A stretch of DNA of 64,000 bases from NCBI RefSeq assembly GCF_023700005.1, contig NZ_JAMLJK010000001.1, positions 1,282,996-1,346,995 on the forward strand, given 5' to 3'. Shown here in pieces: positions 44,717 through 52,365 of the stretch. Each line of letters starts with the position of its first letter. The first letter of the stretch is position 1. Origin of the DNA: Larsenimonas rhizosphaerae. Lineage in GTDB: Bacteria; Pseudomonadota; Gammaproteobacteria; Pseudomonadales; Halomonadaceae. Below the pieces are notes generated by a model, which saw nothing but the letters and a program-made list of their open reading frames with translations, ran no database searches and was not told where the DNA came from. The translations under genes and the position numbers were made by a program.

Positions 44717-44743
44717 GTGAAGCCCATTCGGGCTTCACTTTAT
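44717..44743 (+). terminator. intrinsic terminator after flgJ
   Basis: Perfect 9-bp arms GTGAAGCCC / GGGCTTCAC with an ATTC loop are followed by TTTAT. It starts 4 nt after the flgJ stop and separates flgBCDEFGHIJ from flgKL. Confidence 0.7.
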
Positions 44744-44809
44744 GGCAAGGCCGCCGTTAACAAGTTTCAGAGTAATTACTGACGCCCACCGGGCTATTCG
44801 GGGAAAACT

Positions 44810-46468
44810 ATGGCAAATCTGATCAATATCGGTCTGTCGGGTCTCAGGGCCTCTCAGGCCGCACTGAATACCACCAGCAACAACATCAGTAATTCCGACA
44901 CCGAAGGCTATAACCGTCAGATTGTCAACCTGAAGCAGTTGCCGGGATCCTCCAGCGCAGAAGGTTACTTTGGCAATGGTGTCAACGTTCAGGGAATTGC
45001 CCGCCAGTATGAAGGGTACATTTCGACGCAGCTCAATGAGGCCAAAAGTGAGCAGGGAGCGTATAACACCCAGCTGACGCAGATGTCGCAGATCGATAAT
45101 GTACTGGCCAATGATGAATCAGGCCTGTCGACCATGATGGCCAATTTCTTTTCGAGCTTGCAGAGTTTGTCCAATACGCCGACAGACCCTGCTGTACGCG
45201 AGACCCTGCTGGGTAATGCCCAGAGCATGGTGGCGCAGTTCAATTCGGTGTCCAATTATCTTGGCGATATGGAAACCGGTGTCGAAAGCCAGCTTGATGA
45301 TGCGGTCAGTCAGATCAACAGTTATACCGATCAGATTTCCAACCTTAACAAGCAAATTACACTGACCACTGCACGTACGGGTGAGGCTCCCAACGATCTG
45401 CTGGATCAGCGAGACCTGTTCGTTTCAAAGCTCAGTGAGCTGACGTCAGTGGATGTCATCGAACAAAACGGCAAATACAATGTGTCGTTGCCTACCGGTC
45501 AGTCACTGGTGTTGGGCGAAAAGAGCTTCAAGATGGCCGTTGAGGATTCAGACGAGGATCCGACCAGAAAAACGCTGGCCCTGGTCAACAGCAGTGGCAA
45601 CAGCGTTGAACTGAATGAAAAGCGTCTTGATGGTGGTGTCATCGGGGGGCTTCTGGGGTTCAGAAATGAAGGTCTGACTGATGCACAGGGCCGGCTTGGC
45701 CAGATTGCAGTAGCGCTTGGGGGGGCTCTCAACGAGCAGCACGAAGCTGGTTTTGACCTCAACGGTGATGCCGGAAAGGCCCTGTTTACGTTTGATGAAC
45801 CCTCTTCCTATTCCAATGCCAACAATGACGGTACAGCTACGCTATCGACCACTTTCAGCGGCGATTACAGTGAAGTGAAAGCCAGCAATTACACCGTGAC
45901 CTATGACGGTGGCGATTACATGGTGACGCGCGACAGCGACAATAGCACTACCACCTTTTCAGCGGCATCATTACCGAATAATGCCGATGGTGATCCAGTG
46001 ATGACCCTGGATGGCCTGAACATTGCCGTCAGTGGTACGCCCCAGGATGGGGATTCCTTTGTGGTCAAGCCAACGGAAAATGCCGGACGATCGCTCGCGC
46101 TGGCACTGAGCGATGCCGCCGAGCTGGCAGCGGCCGGTTCCAGCGGCAGCCTGGGTGACAATACCAATGCGCAGGCGATGGCAGACTTGCAGGGCGGTCT
46201 TACGGTAGGTGGTACCACCTCCTTCAGTGGGGCCTATGCGCAGCTAGTCAGTAACGCAGGTACTGAAACGGCGGCGTTGAAGGTCAAAAGCAGTGCTCAG
46301 GACAGCGTGGTCAATCAGATCAGTACCGCTCAACAATCCGTATCCGGGGTTAACCTGGAGGAAGAAGCGGCCAATCTGCTCAAGTATCAGCAGCTCTACA
46401 CTGCCAATGCCAAGGTTATCGGTACAGCCCAGAACCTGTTCAACACTCTAATCGGTATCATGGGGTAA
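44810..46468 (+). CDS. flgK: hook-filament junction protein FlgK (HAP1)
   Basis: 552 residues (Salmonella 553). The conserved N-terminus LINIGLSGLRASQAALNTTS followed by SNTEGYNRQIV-type NSDTEGYNRQIVNLKQ and the C-terminal EEAANLLKYQQLYTANAKVI form the D0 helices. The interior is variable and Asn/Asp/Ser-rich with two flagellin-like repeats (YTVTYDGGDYMVTRDSD and LNIAVSGTPQDGDSF). It joins hook to filament. It is exported with the FlgN chaperone. Confidence 0.96.
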   Translation: MANLINIGLSGLRASQAALNTTSNNISNSDTEGYNRQIVNLKQLPGSSSAEGYFGNGVNVQGIARQYEGYISTQLNEAKSEQGAYNTQLTQMSQIDNVLANDESGLSTMMANFFSSLQSLSNTPTDPAVRETLLGNAQSMVAQFNSVSNYLGDMETGVESQLDDAVSQINSYTDQISNLNKQITLTTARTGEAPNDLLDQRDLFVSKLSELTSVDVIEQNGKYNVSLPTGQSLVLGEKSFKMAVEDSDEDPTRKTLALVNSSGNSVELNEKRLDGGVIGGLLGFRNEGLTDAQGRLGQIAVALGGALNEQHEAGFDLNGDAGKALFTFDEPSSYSNANNDGTATLSTTFSGDYSEVKASNYTVTYDGGDYMVTRDSDNSTTTFSAASLPNNADGDPVMTLDGLNIAVSGTPQDGDSFVVKPTENAGRSLALALSDAAELAAAGSSGSLGDNTNAQAMADLQGGLTVGGTTSFSGAYAQLVSNAGTETAALKVKSSAQDSVVNQISTAQQSVSGVNLEEEAANLLKYQQLYTANAKVIGTAQNLFNTLIGIMG

Positions 46469-46473
46469 TTATC

Positions 46474-47691
46474 ATGCGTCTTAGTACGGCTTCCATGTTC
46501 AGTACCAGTTTGTCGGCCATGCTGAATCAGCAGTCCAAGCTGACAGATGTGAGTCTTCAAATGTCGACCGGCAGGCGTGTGGTAACCGCGTCGGATGATC
46601 CCAGCGCTGCATCACAGGCACTGATTACCCGGCAGTCGCTGTCGGAAACAAAACAGTATGCTGATGCCCGCACCACCATGACGCAGAACATGGCACTGGA
46701 GGAAACCATCCTCAATAGTGTGACCTCAGCGATTCAGTCGGCTCAGGACAAACTGGTTCAGGCCGGTAATGGAACGCTGTCCGATTCCGACCGACTATCG
46801 CTGGCGACGGCCATGGACAGCATTTATCAGGAACTGGTCGGACTTGCCAACTCGACCGATGGCAATGGCAACTACCTCTTTTCCGGCTCCCAGACAGGTA
46901 CCGTTCCCTTTGGTACCAATGCCGACGGCACTGTCAGTTATCAGGGTGATAACAACCAGCAGTTCATGAAAGTCGATGCCTCACGCAGCATGGAGTCATT
47001 CGATAGTGGCCTGGATGTGTTTTCTTCGATTACGGCGGGTGCGAAATTCGTGGCACGTGCTGAGGATTCCAATGCAGGTACTGCGACCTTTACCGGCCCA
47101 TCAGTAAGTAATTCGGCGGATGCCGAGTACGGCAATGATTTCTCTATCGCCTTTCAAAATGATGGGGCCGGCAATATTACCTATTCTGTTGAAAATCTGA
47201 CGGCCGGCACTACCACATCGCCTCAGCCGTATACGCCCGGCTCGCAAATTACCTTTGGCGGACTTTCACTGGCGGTCGATGGCACTCCGGAAGATGGTGA
47301 CAGTTTCAGCGTGGCTCGTGGGCGTGAGCAGGACAATAACTTCATTAATACTCTGAAGGGTGTCGTGGATGCGCTGAGCACGGAACAGAATACGGATGTG
47401 GCCAGGGCACGGTTGTCCAACACGCTATCCTCGGCGTCGCGTCAAATGAGTAACGGGCTTGATAATGTCCTGACCGTCCGTTCGTCCGTAGGCGCGCGCA
47501 TGAACGAGGTGGACGTGCTGGACACTATTGGCGGCGACCGAAAACTTGCTTATACAGATCGGCTTTCCTCGCTGGTGGATCTGGATTATGCCGAGGCCAT
47601 TTCTGAATACACGCTCAAGCAGACGTCGCTTGAAGCGGCGCAAAAAACCTTTAGTCAGGTGCAGCGCATGTCGCTGTTTGATCTGATCTGA
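46474..47691 (+). CDS. flgL: hook-filament junction protein FlgL (HAP3)
   Basis: 405 residues, longer than Salmonella FlgL (317); the extra is in the surface-exposed middle. N-terminal MRLSTASMFSTSLSAMLNQQ, LQMSTGRRVVTASDDPSAAS and the C-terminal DLDYAEAISEYTLKQTSLEA helix are diagnostic. The middle insertion includes LSLAVDGTPEDGDSFSVARG, a motif also found in FlgK (AVSGTPQDGDSF), indicating a shared domain. It follows flgK by 5 nt. Confidence 0.95.
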   Translation: MRLSTASMFSTSLSAMLNQQSKLTDVSLQMSTGRRVVTASDDPSAASQALITRQSLSETKQYADARTTMTQNMALEETILNSVTSAIQSAQDKLVQAGNGTLSDSDRLSLATAMDSIYQELVGLANSTDGNGNYLFSGSQTGTVPFGTNADGTVSYQGDNNQQFMKVDASRSMESFDSGLDVFSSITAGAKFVARAEDSNAGTATFTGPSVSNSADAEYGNDFSIAFQNDGAGNITYSVENLTAGTTTSPQPYTPGSQITFGGLSLAVDGTPEDGDSFSVARGREQDNNFINTLKGVVDALSTEQNTDVARARLSNTLSSASRQMSNGLDNVLTVRSSVGARMNEVDVLDTIGGDRKLAYTDRLSSLVDLDYAEAISEYTLKQTSLEAAQKTFSQVQRMSLFDLI

Positions 47692-47703
47692 CCGTCGGTA
47701 GCA

Positions 47704-47736
47704 CAAAAAAAGCCTCGCTTGTCGCGGGGCTTTTTT
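47704..47736. terminator. bidirectional terminator between flgL and fliR
   Basis: An 8-bp stem (AGCCTCGC / GCGGGGCT with one G-U) has a TTGTC loop, an A tract on the left and a T tract on the right. It ends the flgKL transcript and also the opposing fliLMNOPQR transcript. Confidence 0.85.
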
Positions 47737-47754
47737 ACATCCGGATATCGCTTT

Positions 47755-48555
47755 TCATGATGGTGCAGGTGGTTGGCCCAACTGAGTGGAAAGCTCTGAC
47801 ATCATGTCGAGTCCCTGCTTGAACAGCCCTTCAAAGATGCCTCCCATTTCAGGGAGAAGAAAGGTCAGCAAGACGACACCGAATAACAGCGTCATTGGGA
47901 AACCGATGGAGAAGATGGTCAGCTGTGGGGCGGCCCTGTTCAAAATGCCCATGGCCATGTTCACGATCAACAGGGAAGTAACCAGTGGAAGAGCGAGTAA
48001 TAGCCCCGCGCTGAAGATCATGCTGCCCCAGAGTGCTACTGTCTGCCATGCATTGGCATTCAGAGACGTTGCACCGATCGGAAGCAGGATGAAGGTATCG
48101 CGCAATACTTCCAGCATGTACAGATGCCCGTTAAGAGCCAGAAACAGCATCATGGCAATCAAGTCAAAGAAACGGGCCAGGACCATGGTGGTGCCCCCGG
48201 AATCGGGTGTGAATACCGATGCAAACGATAGGCCCATCTGAAAGCCGATGATGTTGGCACTCATTTGAATGGCAGCAAACACGAGCCGAACCACAAAGCC
48301 CAGTGCGACTCCGATCAGAACCTGTTGAATGATCAGCCAGCCGCCGGCCCAGGAAATAACGGGTATGGCCGGCATGGGGGGCAGGCCAGGTACCATGGTA
48401 AAGCTCAGCATGGCAGCTACACCGATCTGAATCATGCGAGGCATACTGGAATGGCGGAAAATCGGCGCGGCTGCCACAAAGGCCAGAACACGCACGAAGG
48501 GCCATAGAAATTCGATGATCCACTGATTCATCTGGGCCGATGTCAGCTCAATCAT
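47755..48555 (-). CDS. fliR: flagellar export gate protein FliR
   Basis: 266 residues (Salmonella 264). About six transmembrane helices are present, with the FliR stretches QWIIEFLWPFVRVLAFVAAA (near the start), GFVVRLVFAAIQMSANIIGF and SLLIVNMAMGILNRAAPQLT. It forms the export gate with FliP and FliQ. Last gene of fliLMNOPQR; 6 nt after fliQ. Confidence 0.95.
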   Translation of the reverse strand: MIELTSAQMNQWIIEFLWPFVRVLAFVAAAPIFRHSSMPRMIQIGVAAMLSFTMVPGLPPMPAIPVISWAGGWLIIQQVLIGVALGFVVRLVFAAIQMSANIIGFQMGLSFASVFTPDSGGTTMVLARFFDLIAMMLFLALNGHLYMLEVLRDTFILLPIGATSLNANAWQTVALWGSMIFSAGLLLALPLVTSLLIVNMAMGILNRAAPQLTIFSIGFPMTLLFGVVLLTFLLPEMGGIFEGLFKQGLDMMSELSTQLGQPPAPS

Positions 48556-48561
48556 GCTGAC

Positions 48562-48834
48562 CTACCCACTGATCAGCTGAGGAATGCTGTAAAAAAGCGT
48601 TCGGGTGAAATCTACAATATTGCCGATCATCCATGAGCCACCGACGACCAGCGTCAGAAATACGGCCAGAATCTTGGGAATGAATGACAGCGTCATTTCG
48701 TTGATCTGTGTGGCAGCCTGGAACAGGCTGACCAGCAGGCCGACCATCAAAGCTACCAGCAACAGCGGTGCGGCCAGCAGCAGCATGAGTTTCATGGCTT
48801 GATAGGCCAGATTCATTACGGTTTCAGGGGTCAT
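48562..48834 (-). CDS. fliQ: flagellar export gate protein FliQ
   Basis: 90 residues (Salmonella 89), with two transmembrane hairpin helices: VMNLAYQAMKLMLLLAAPLL and ILAVFLTLVVGGSWMIGNIV. LFQAATQINEMTLSFIPKI is the conserved cytoplasmic/gate segment. It packs around the FliP5FliR core. fliP precedes it by 18 nt. Confidence 0.95.
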   Translation of the reverse strand: MTPETVMNLAYQAMKLMLLLAAPLLLVALMVGLLVSLFQAATQINEMTLSFIPKILAVFLTLVVGGSWMIGNIVDFTRTLFYSIPQLISG

Positions 48835-48852
48835 CCGTGTCTCCCGACTGCG

Positions 48853-49593
48853 CTAGCCCATGTAGAAGCTTTGGGCCAGTGAGCCCATCAGCAGTTGCCA
48901 GCCATCGACAAGCACAAACAGCATCAGCTTGAAGGGCAGTGAAATCGTTGCGGGCGGCACCATCATCATCCCGAGTGCCATCAGTACACTGGCCACCACC
49001 AGATCAATGATCAGAAAGGGAATGAAGATAGTGAAGCCGATCTGAAAGGCCGTTTTCAATTCGCTGGTGACGTAAGCCGGCAGCAGCAGGCGCATGGGAA
49101 CATCGTCCGGCCCTTGCATGGCCGGTGCATCGGCAAGTCGTGCAAACAGGGCCAGGTCTGATTCGCGAGTCTGATTCATCATGAATGTGCGAAGCGGTCC
49201 GGCGCCGGTTGTGATGGCCTGCTCCATCGTAATCTCATTATTGGACAGGGGCACATAGGCTTCATCGTAGATCTGGGTAAAAACCGGTGACATGACAAAA
49301 AAGGTCAGAAACAGCGCCAGGCCGACCAGAATCTGATTGGATGGCGCTGACTGGGTACCCATGGCTGTTCTCAACAGGCTGAAAACGATGATGATGCGGG
49401 TGAACCCGGTCATCATCAAAAGAGCGGCCGGCAGGAACGCCATGGATGTCAGCAGCACCAGCATCTGAATATTCAGGGACCATTCCTGACTGCCGTCGGC
49501 GGTGGACTGGGCGATGAATCCCGGAGCTGCAGCCCAACTCTGTCCTGCCATACCGATCATAAGGATGGTCAGTGTCAGGAAAAAGCGAATCAT
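48853..49593 (-). CDS. fliP: flagellar export gate protein FliP
   Basis: 246 residues (Salmonella 245). A cleavable signal peptide (about 1-22, SWAAAP) is followed by the core. Signature motifs are [20 protein letters not shown] and [20 protein letters not shown], and [20 protein letters not shown] near the end. It forms the pentameric export pore. The ATG overlaps the fliO stop by 4 nt. Confidence 0.96.
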   Translation of the reverse strand: MIRFFLTLTILMIGMAGQSWAAAPGFIAQSTADGSQEWSLNIQMLVLLTSMAFLPAALLMMTGFTRIIIVFSLLRTAMGTQSAPSNQILVGLALFLTFFVMSPVFTQIYDEAYVPLSNNEITMEQAITTGAGPLRTFMMNQTRESDLALFARLADAPAMQGPDDVPMRLLLPAYVTSELKTAFQIGFTIFIPFLIIDLVVASVLMALGMMMVPPATISLPFKLMLFVLVDGWQLLMGSLAQSFYMG

Positions 49594-50072
49594 GAGCGGT
49601 CCTGCCCTGATGTTGTTGAGCGCTTGAATGAATGTTTCAACTGATGGGCCAGTGCCTGCTTGAAGGTGGGCCGCGTGGCCGGGCCGTTGTGTTCGGCATC
49701 GACCAGACTGGCGTCTCGTGGTGATGGGGGCAGGGTATGCAGTACTGAAATGGCATGGGGGGTAACACCCAGTACCAGCCGCGCATCCTCGGTTTCCACC
49801 ATGACGATACGCTCTCTCTGCCCAAGTTGCTGAGCGCTGATGACGCGCAACTGGCTGTCACCACGGAGATGGCGCAGGGCGCCCATGCGCTTGATCATCG
49901 CGCTGCAGGCAAAAATCAGCGCAATGACTACAAGCAGTCCCAGCGCCATTTTACCCATGCTGGCCATGCCGGCCCATTCACCAGACGTTCCTAGCGTGGT
50001 ATAGGCGCCAGCTGATGAGGCCTGCCCGATACTGACGGCCGTATCCATGGCTGTCTGGTCGAGCTGGGCCAT
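49590..50072 (-). CDS. fliO: flagellar export protein FliO
   Basis: 160 residues (Salmonella 125). A short periplasmic N-terminus, one transmembrane helix (about 40-60, [20 protein letters not shown]) and a cytoplasmic domain with [39 protein letters not shown] follows. FliO helps FliP assemble. Start overlaps the fliN stop (TGATG), stop overlaps fliP. The longer N- and C-termini are low-conservation regions. Confidence 0.9.
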   Translation of the reverse strand: MAQLDQTAMDTAVSIGQASSAGAYTTLGTSGEWAGMASMGKMALGLLVVIALIFACSAMIKRMGALRHLRGDSQLRVISAQQLGQRERIVMVETEDARLVLGVTPHAISVLHTLPPSPRDASLVDAEHNGPATRPTFKQALAHQLKHSFKRSTTSGQDRS

Positions 50073-50626
50073 CAGCGGTTGATCCTCTGGATGCGCTCGG
50101 TCGGGTTGACAATGTCAGTGACGCGGATGCCGTACTTGTCATCGACCACAACGACTTCACCCTGAGCGATCAGGTACCCGTTGACCAGAATGTCCATCGG
50201 CTCACCGGCCAGCCCTTCAAGCTCAACGACCGAGCCCTTGGCCAGGTCCAGTAACTGACGAATTGTCAGCCGGGTGCGGCCCAGTTCGACGGACATGGTG
50301 ACCGGAATCTCCATGATGACGTCGAGTTCGCGCGGCAAATGATTTTGTCCGGCCGCCGGGCCATCCAGTGACTTGAAAATGTCATCGGCGCTTGCAGCGG
50401 TGGCATTTGTCGCAGTGCTCTGGGCCTGCTCGACCTCTTCCTGTTCGGCGAAGGCGTCGCCCCAGATATCCTCGGCACTGGCTTCTTCCTGACCTTCGGC
50501 ATCGGCCTGTTCGGCGAAGGCATCGCCCCAGATATCCTCGGCACTCGGCTCCGTGCTATCGCTTTCGCTGGCAGGGAGGTCGGTGTCGTTGTCTTTTTGA
50601 TCTTCAGGCTTGTTTGGATCAGACAT
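50072..50626 (-). CDS. fliN: flagellar switch protein FliN with duplicated N-terminal motif
   Basis: 184 residues (Salmonella 137). The C-terminal 100 residues are a regular FliN SpoA domain (VIMEIPVTMSVELGRTRLTI, ELEGLAGEPMDILVNGYLIA, KYGIRVTDIVNPTERI). The N-terminal extension is acidic and contains SAEDIWGDAFAEQ twice, at residues 28-40 and 50-62; the enteric protein has one similar DLWAEALSEQ. In enterics this region is close to the FliH-binding part. It forms the lower C-ring with FliM and FliG. Overlaps fliM by 8 nt and fliO by 1. Confidence 0.93.
   Translation of the reverse strand: MSDPNKPEDQKDNDTDLPASESDSTEPSAEDIWGDAFAEQADAEGQEEASAEDIWGDAFAEQEEVEQAQSTATNATAASADDIFKSLDGPAAGQNHLPRELDVIMEIPVTMSVELGRTRLTIRQLLDLAKGSVVELEGLAGEPMDILVNGYLIAQGEVVVVDDKYGIRVTDIVNPTERIQRINR
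50441..50545 (-). repeat. 39-bp direct repeat inside fliN
   Basis: Positions 50441-50479 and 50507-50545 are identical at 38 of 39 bases and encode the same 13 residues (SAEDIWGDAFAEQ). The repeat period is 66 bp. The near-identity at DNA level points to a recent in-frame duplication. Confidence 0.85.
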
Positions 50627-51635
50627 TTTTCAAATCCCGGTAAGTGTCCTGTACGACATGGTCAATCACGCGTTTGACGCGCAGCCCTTTTTGCCCGTTG
50701 GTCGAGCCATAGTTGCATTCCAGTACCGGCACGCCATCGATGCGTGCAATCACGTCCTTTGGCAGGTCAAAGGGAAATACATCTCCAACCTTCATTTTCG
50801 AGATGCGGGCCAGATGTGTGTGTATTTCCCCGAAGGTGGCCACCAGATCCACACTTGAGTCCTTGACCTCACCTGCCAGCTTGCGGCGGCGGAACTGCTC
50901 TTCATCCTTGTCCATGTTCTGCTGCGTGCCCGACATCTCTTCCTTGATCGGCTCGACCATGGCGTAGGGCATGCAGATATGGAAATCACTGCCAAAGGCA
51001 CCGACTTCAAGATGAAATGTGGTGTTGATCACCAGCTCATTGGGTGTGTTCACGATATTGGTGAACTTCACCTGCATTTCCGAGCGTTGGTACTCAAGCT
51101 CTACCGGGAAAATGCTTTGCCAGCCTTCGCCATAGCTTTCCAGTGCCAGGTTCAGCAGACGTCGAATCAGGCGCTGTTCGGTATGGGTAAACTCGCGGCC
51201 TTCCGACTTGGTCAAAAAGCGCCCATCGCCGCCAAACAGGTTGTCTACCACCAGAAAAACCACGTTGGGTGGGAAGACGATCAGCGCATTGCCCCGAAGA
51301 GGCTTGATGGCGATCATGTTGATATTGGCAGGCACCGGCAGGTTACGAGTAAAATCAATGTATCGCTGATATTTAACAGGCCCTACCGTGATGTCGGCCG
51401 TGCGGCGAATCAGGTTGAACAGGGCCATGCGGAAGCGCCGCGCGAACCGTTCATTGATGATATCCAGACCATGCAGGCGGCGTCGGATCATGCGCTGCTG
51501 GGTAGCCGGGTCATAGGGACGAATCTTCTTGCCCGACGAGGTGTCCTGCGCGGCGGAGGCACCTTCGTCCTCATCCCCGCTTACACCTTTCAGCAGGGCA
51601 TCGATCTCATCCTGCGAAAGCATGTCATCAGCCAT
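50619..51635 (-). CDS. fliM: flagellar motor switch protein FliM
   Basis: 338 residues (Salmonella 334). The N-terminal MLSQDEIDALLKGV (residues 4-17) is the CheY-P-binding peptide. The middle domain has LFGGDGRFLTKSEGREFTHT and the C-terminal SpoA part has GDVFPFDLPKDVIARIDGVP. It is the torque-switching ring component between FliG and FliN. An acidic, Ser-rich linker follows the CheY-binding peptide. Confidence 0.96.
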   Translation of the reverse strand: MADDMLSQDEIDALLKGVSGDEDEGASAAQDTSSGKKIRPYDPATQQRMIRRRLHGLDIINERFARRFRMALFNLIRRTADITVGPVKYQRYIDFTRNLPVPANINMIAIKPLRGNALIVFPPNVVFLVVDNLFGGDGRFLTKSEGREFTHTEQRLIRRLLNLALESYGEGWQSIFPVELEYQRSEMQVKFTNIVNTPNELVINTTFHLEVGAFGSDFHICMPYAMVEPIKEEMSGTQQNMDKDEEQFRRRKLAGEVKDSSVDLVATFGEIHTHLARISKMKVGDVFPFDLPKDVIARIDGVPVLECNYGSTNGQKGLRVKRVIDHVVQDTYRDLKNV

Positions 51636-51653
51636 GGCTGTGTCCTTGTCAGG

Positions 51654-52151
51654 TTACTGAATAATGAAATCGGTGAAGAGCACATCCGATACGGTGACCG
51701 GTGCCTGAGTCCCTTCGAAGGGCTGTGAAAAGGCTGTGCGAATATCGTCAGCCAATGTCTTTTTGCCATCGAGTGTGGTCAGTTCGTCCGTTTTCTTGCT
51801 GGTAAGTACCATCAGAATACGGTTACGTGCTTCCGGCATATGCTCGACCAGCTGCAGCTTGTCATTGTCGGTACCGGCACGCAGGGAAATCCCGACATAG
51901 AGCATGCGTCCACTATTGTCACCCAGGTTGACGGTAAACGGCTTGAGCTCGACAAAGACTGGAGCCGGTGGGGGGGGCGGGGGTGTTACTTCTGCGACCT
52001 GTTCTTCACCCGGACCCTTGTCAGCCAGCAGAAAATAGTACGCACCCGCCGCAGCACCTGCCGTCAGCAACACGGCCAGCAAAACGATCAGCCATGTCTT
52101 GGATTTCTTCTTTTCTTCAGGAGCGGTGGTTTTTACGTTTGCTTTTGCCAT
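51654..52151 (-). CDS. fliL: flagellar basal-body protein FliL
   Basis: 165 residues (Salmonella 155). A basic N-terminus (EEKKKSKTWLIV), one transmembrane helix (about 20-42) and then a Pro-rich linker with six consecutive Pro encoded over a run of eight G/C. The periplasmic domain has VFVELKPFTVNLGDNSGRML and HMPEARNRILMVLTSKKTDEL. FliL rings surround the stator. First gene of fliLMNOPQR; a terminator lies upstream, so it should have its own promoter in 52152-52323. Confidence 0.95.
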   Translation of the reverse strand: MAKANVKTTAPEEKKKSKTWLIVLLAVLLTAGAAAGAYYFLLADKGPGEEQVAEVTPPPPPPAPVFVELKPFTVNLGDNSGRMLYVGISLRAGTDNDKLQLVEHMPEARNRILMVLTSKKTDELTTLDGKKTLADDIRTAFSQPFEGTQAPVTVSDVLFTDFIIQ

Positions 52152-52174
52152 GAATGTGCCTTTCTGTGCCGGGC

Positions 52175-52192
52175 TGTTGATAGTGTTGATAG
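52175..52192. repeat. 9-bp tandem repeat upstream of fliL
   Basis: TGTTGATAG occurs twice head to tail, about 25-40 nt before the fliL start on the opposite strand. Its location in the presumed promoter region suggests it could affect spacing, but no promoter match is clear. Confidence 0.4.
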
Positions 52193-52323
52193 TACGCAGG
52201 CTGGCGCCGAACGAAGGACTAAAAAGACGTGATCGAGAGGGTTACCTTTTGCTTTTAGAACCGGGGCTTAAAGGCAGGTTATGCGGGGAGGGCGTAGACA
52301 GGATTCACTGAGTGTCATCATTG

Positions 52324-52349
52324 AAAAAGGGGCCTTTCGGCCCCTTTTT
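52324..52349. terminator. intrinsic terminator after fliK
   Basis: An 11-bp stem AAAAAGGGGCC / GGCCCCTTTTT with a 4-nt TTTC loop, downstream of fliK on the minus strand. It ends fliFGHIJK; the symmetric A and T tracts make it bidirectional. Confidence 0.85.
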
Positions 52350-52365
52350 GATAGCGTTTTCCTGC

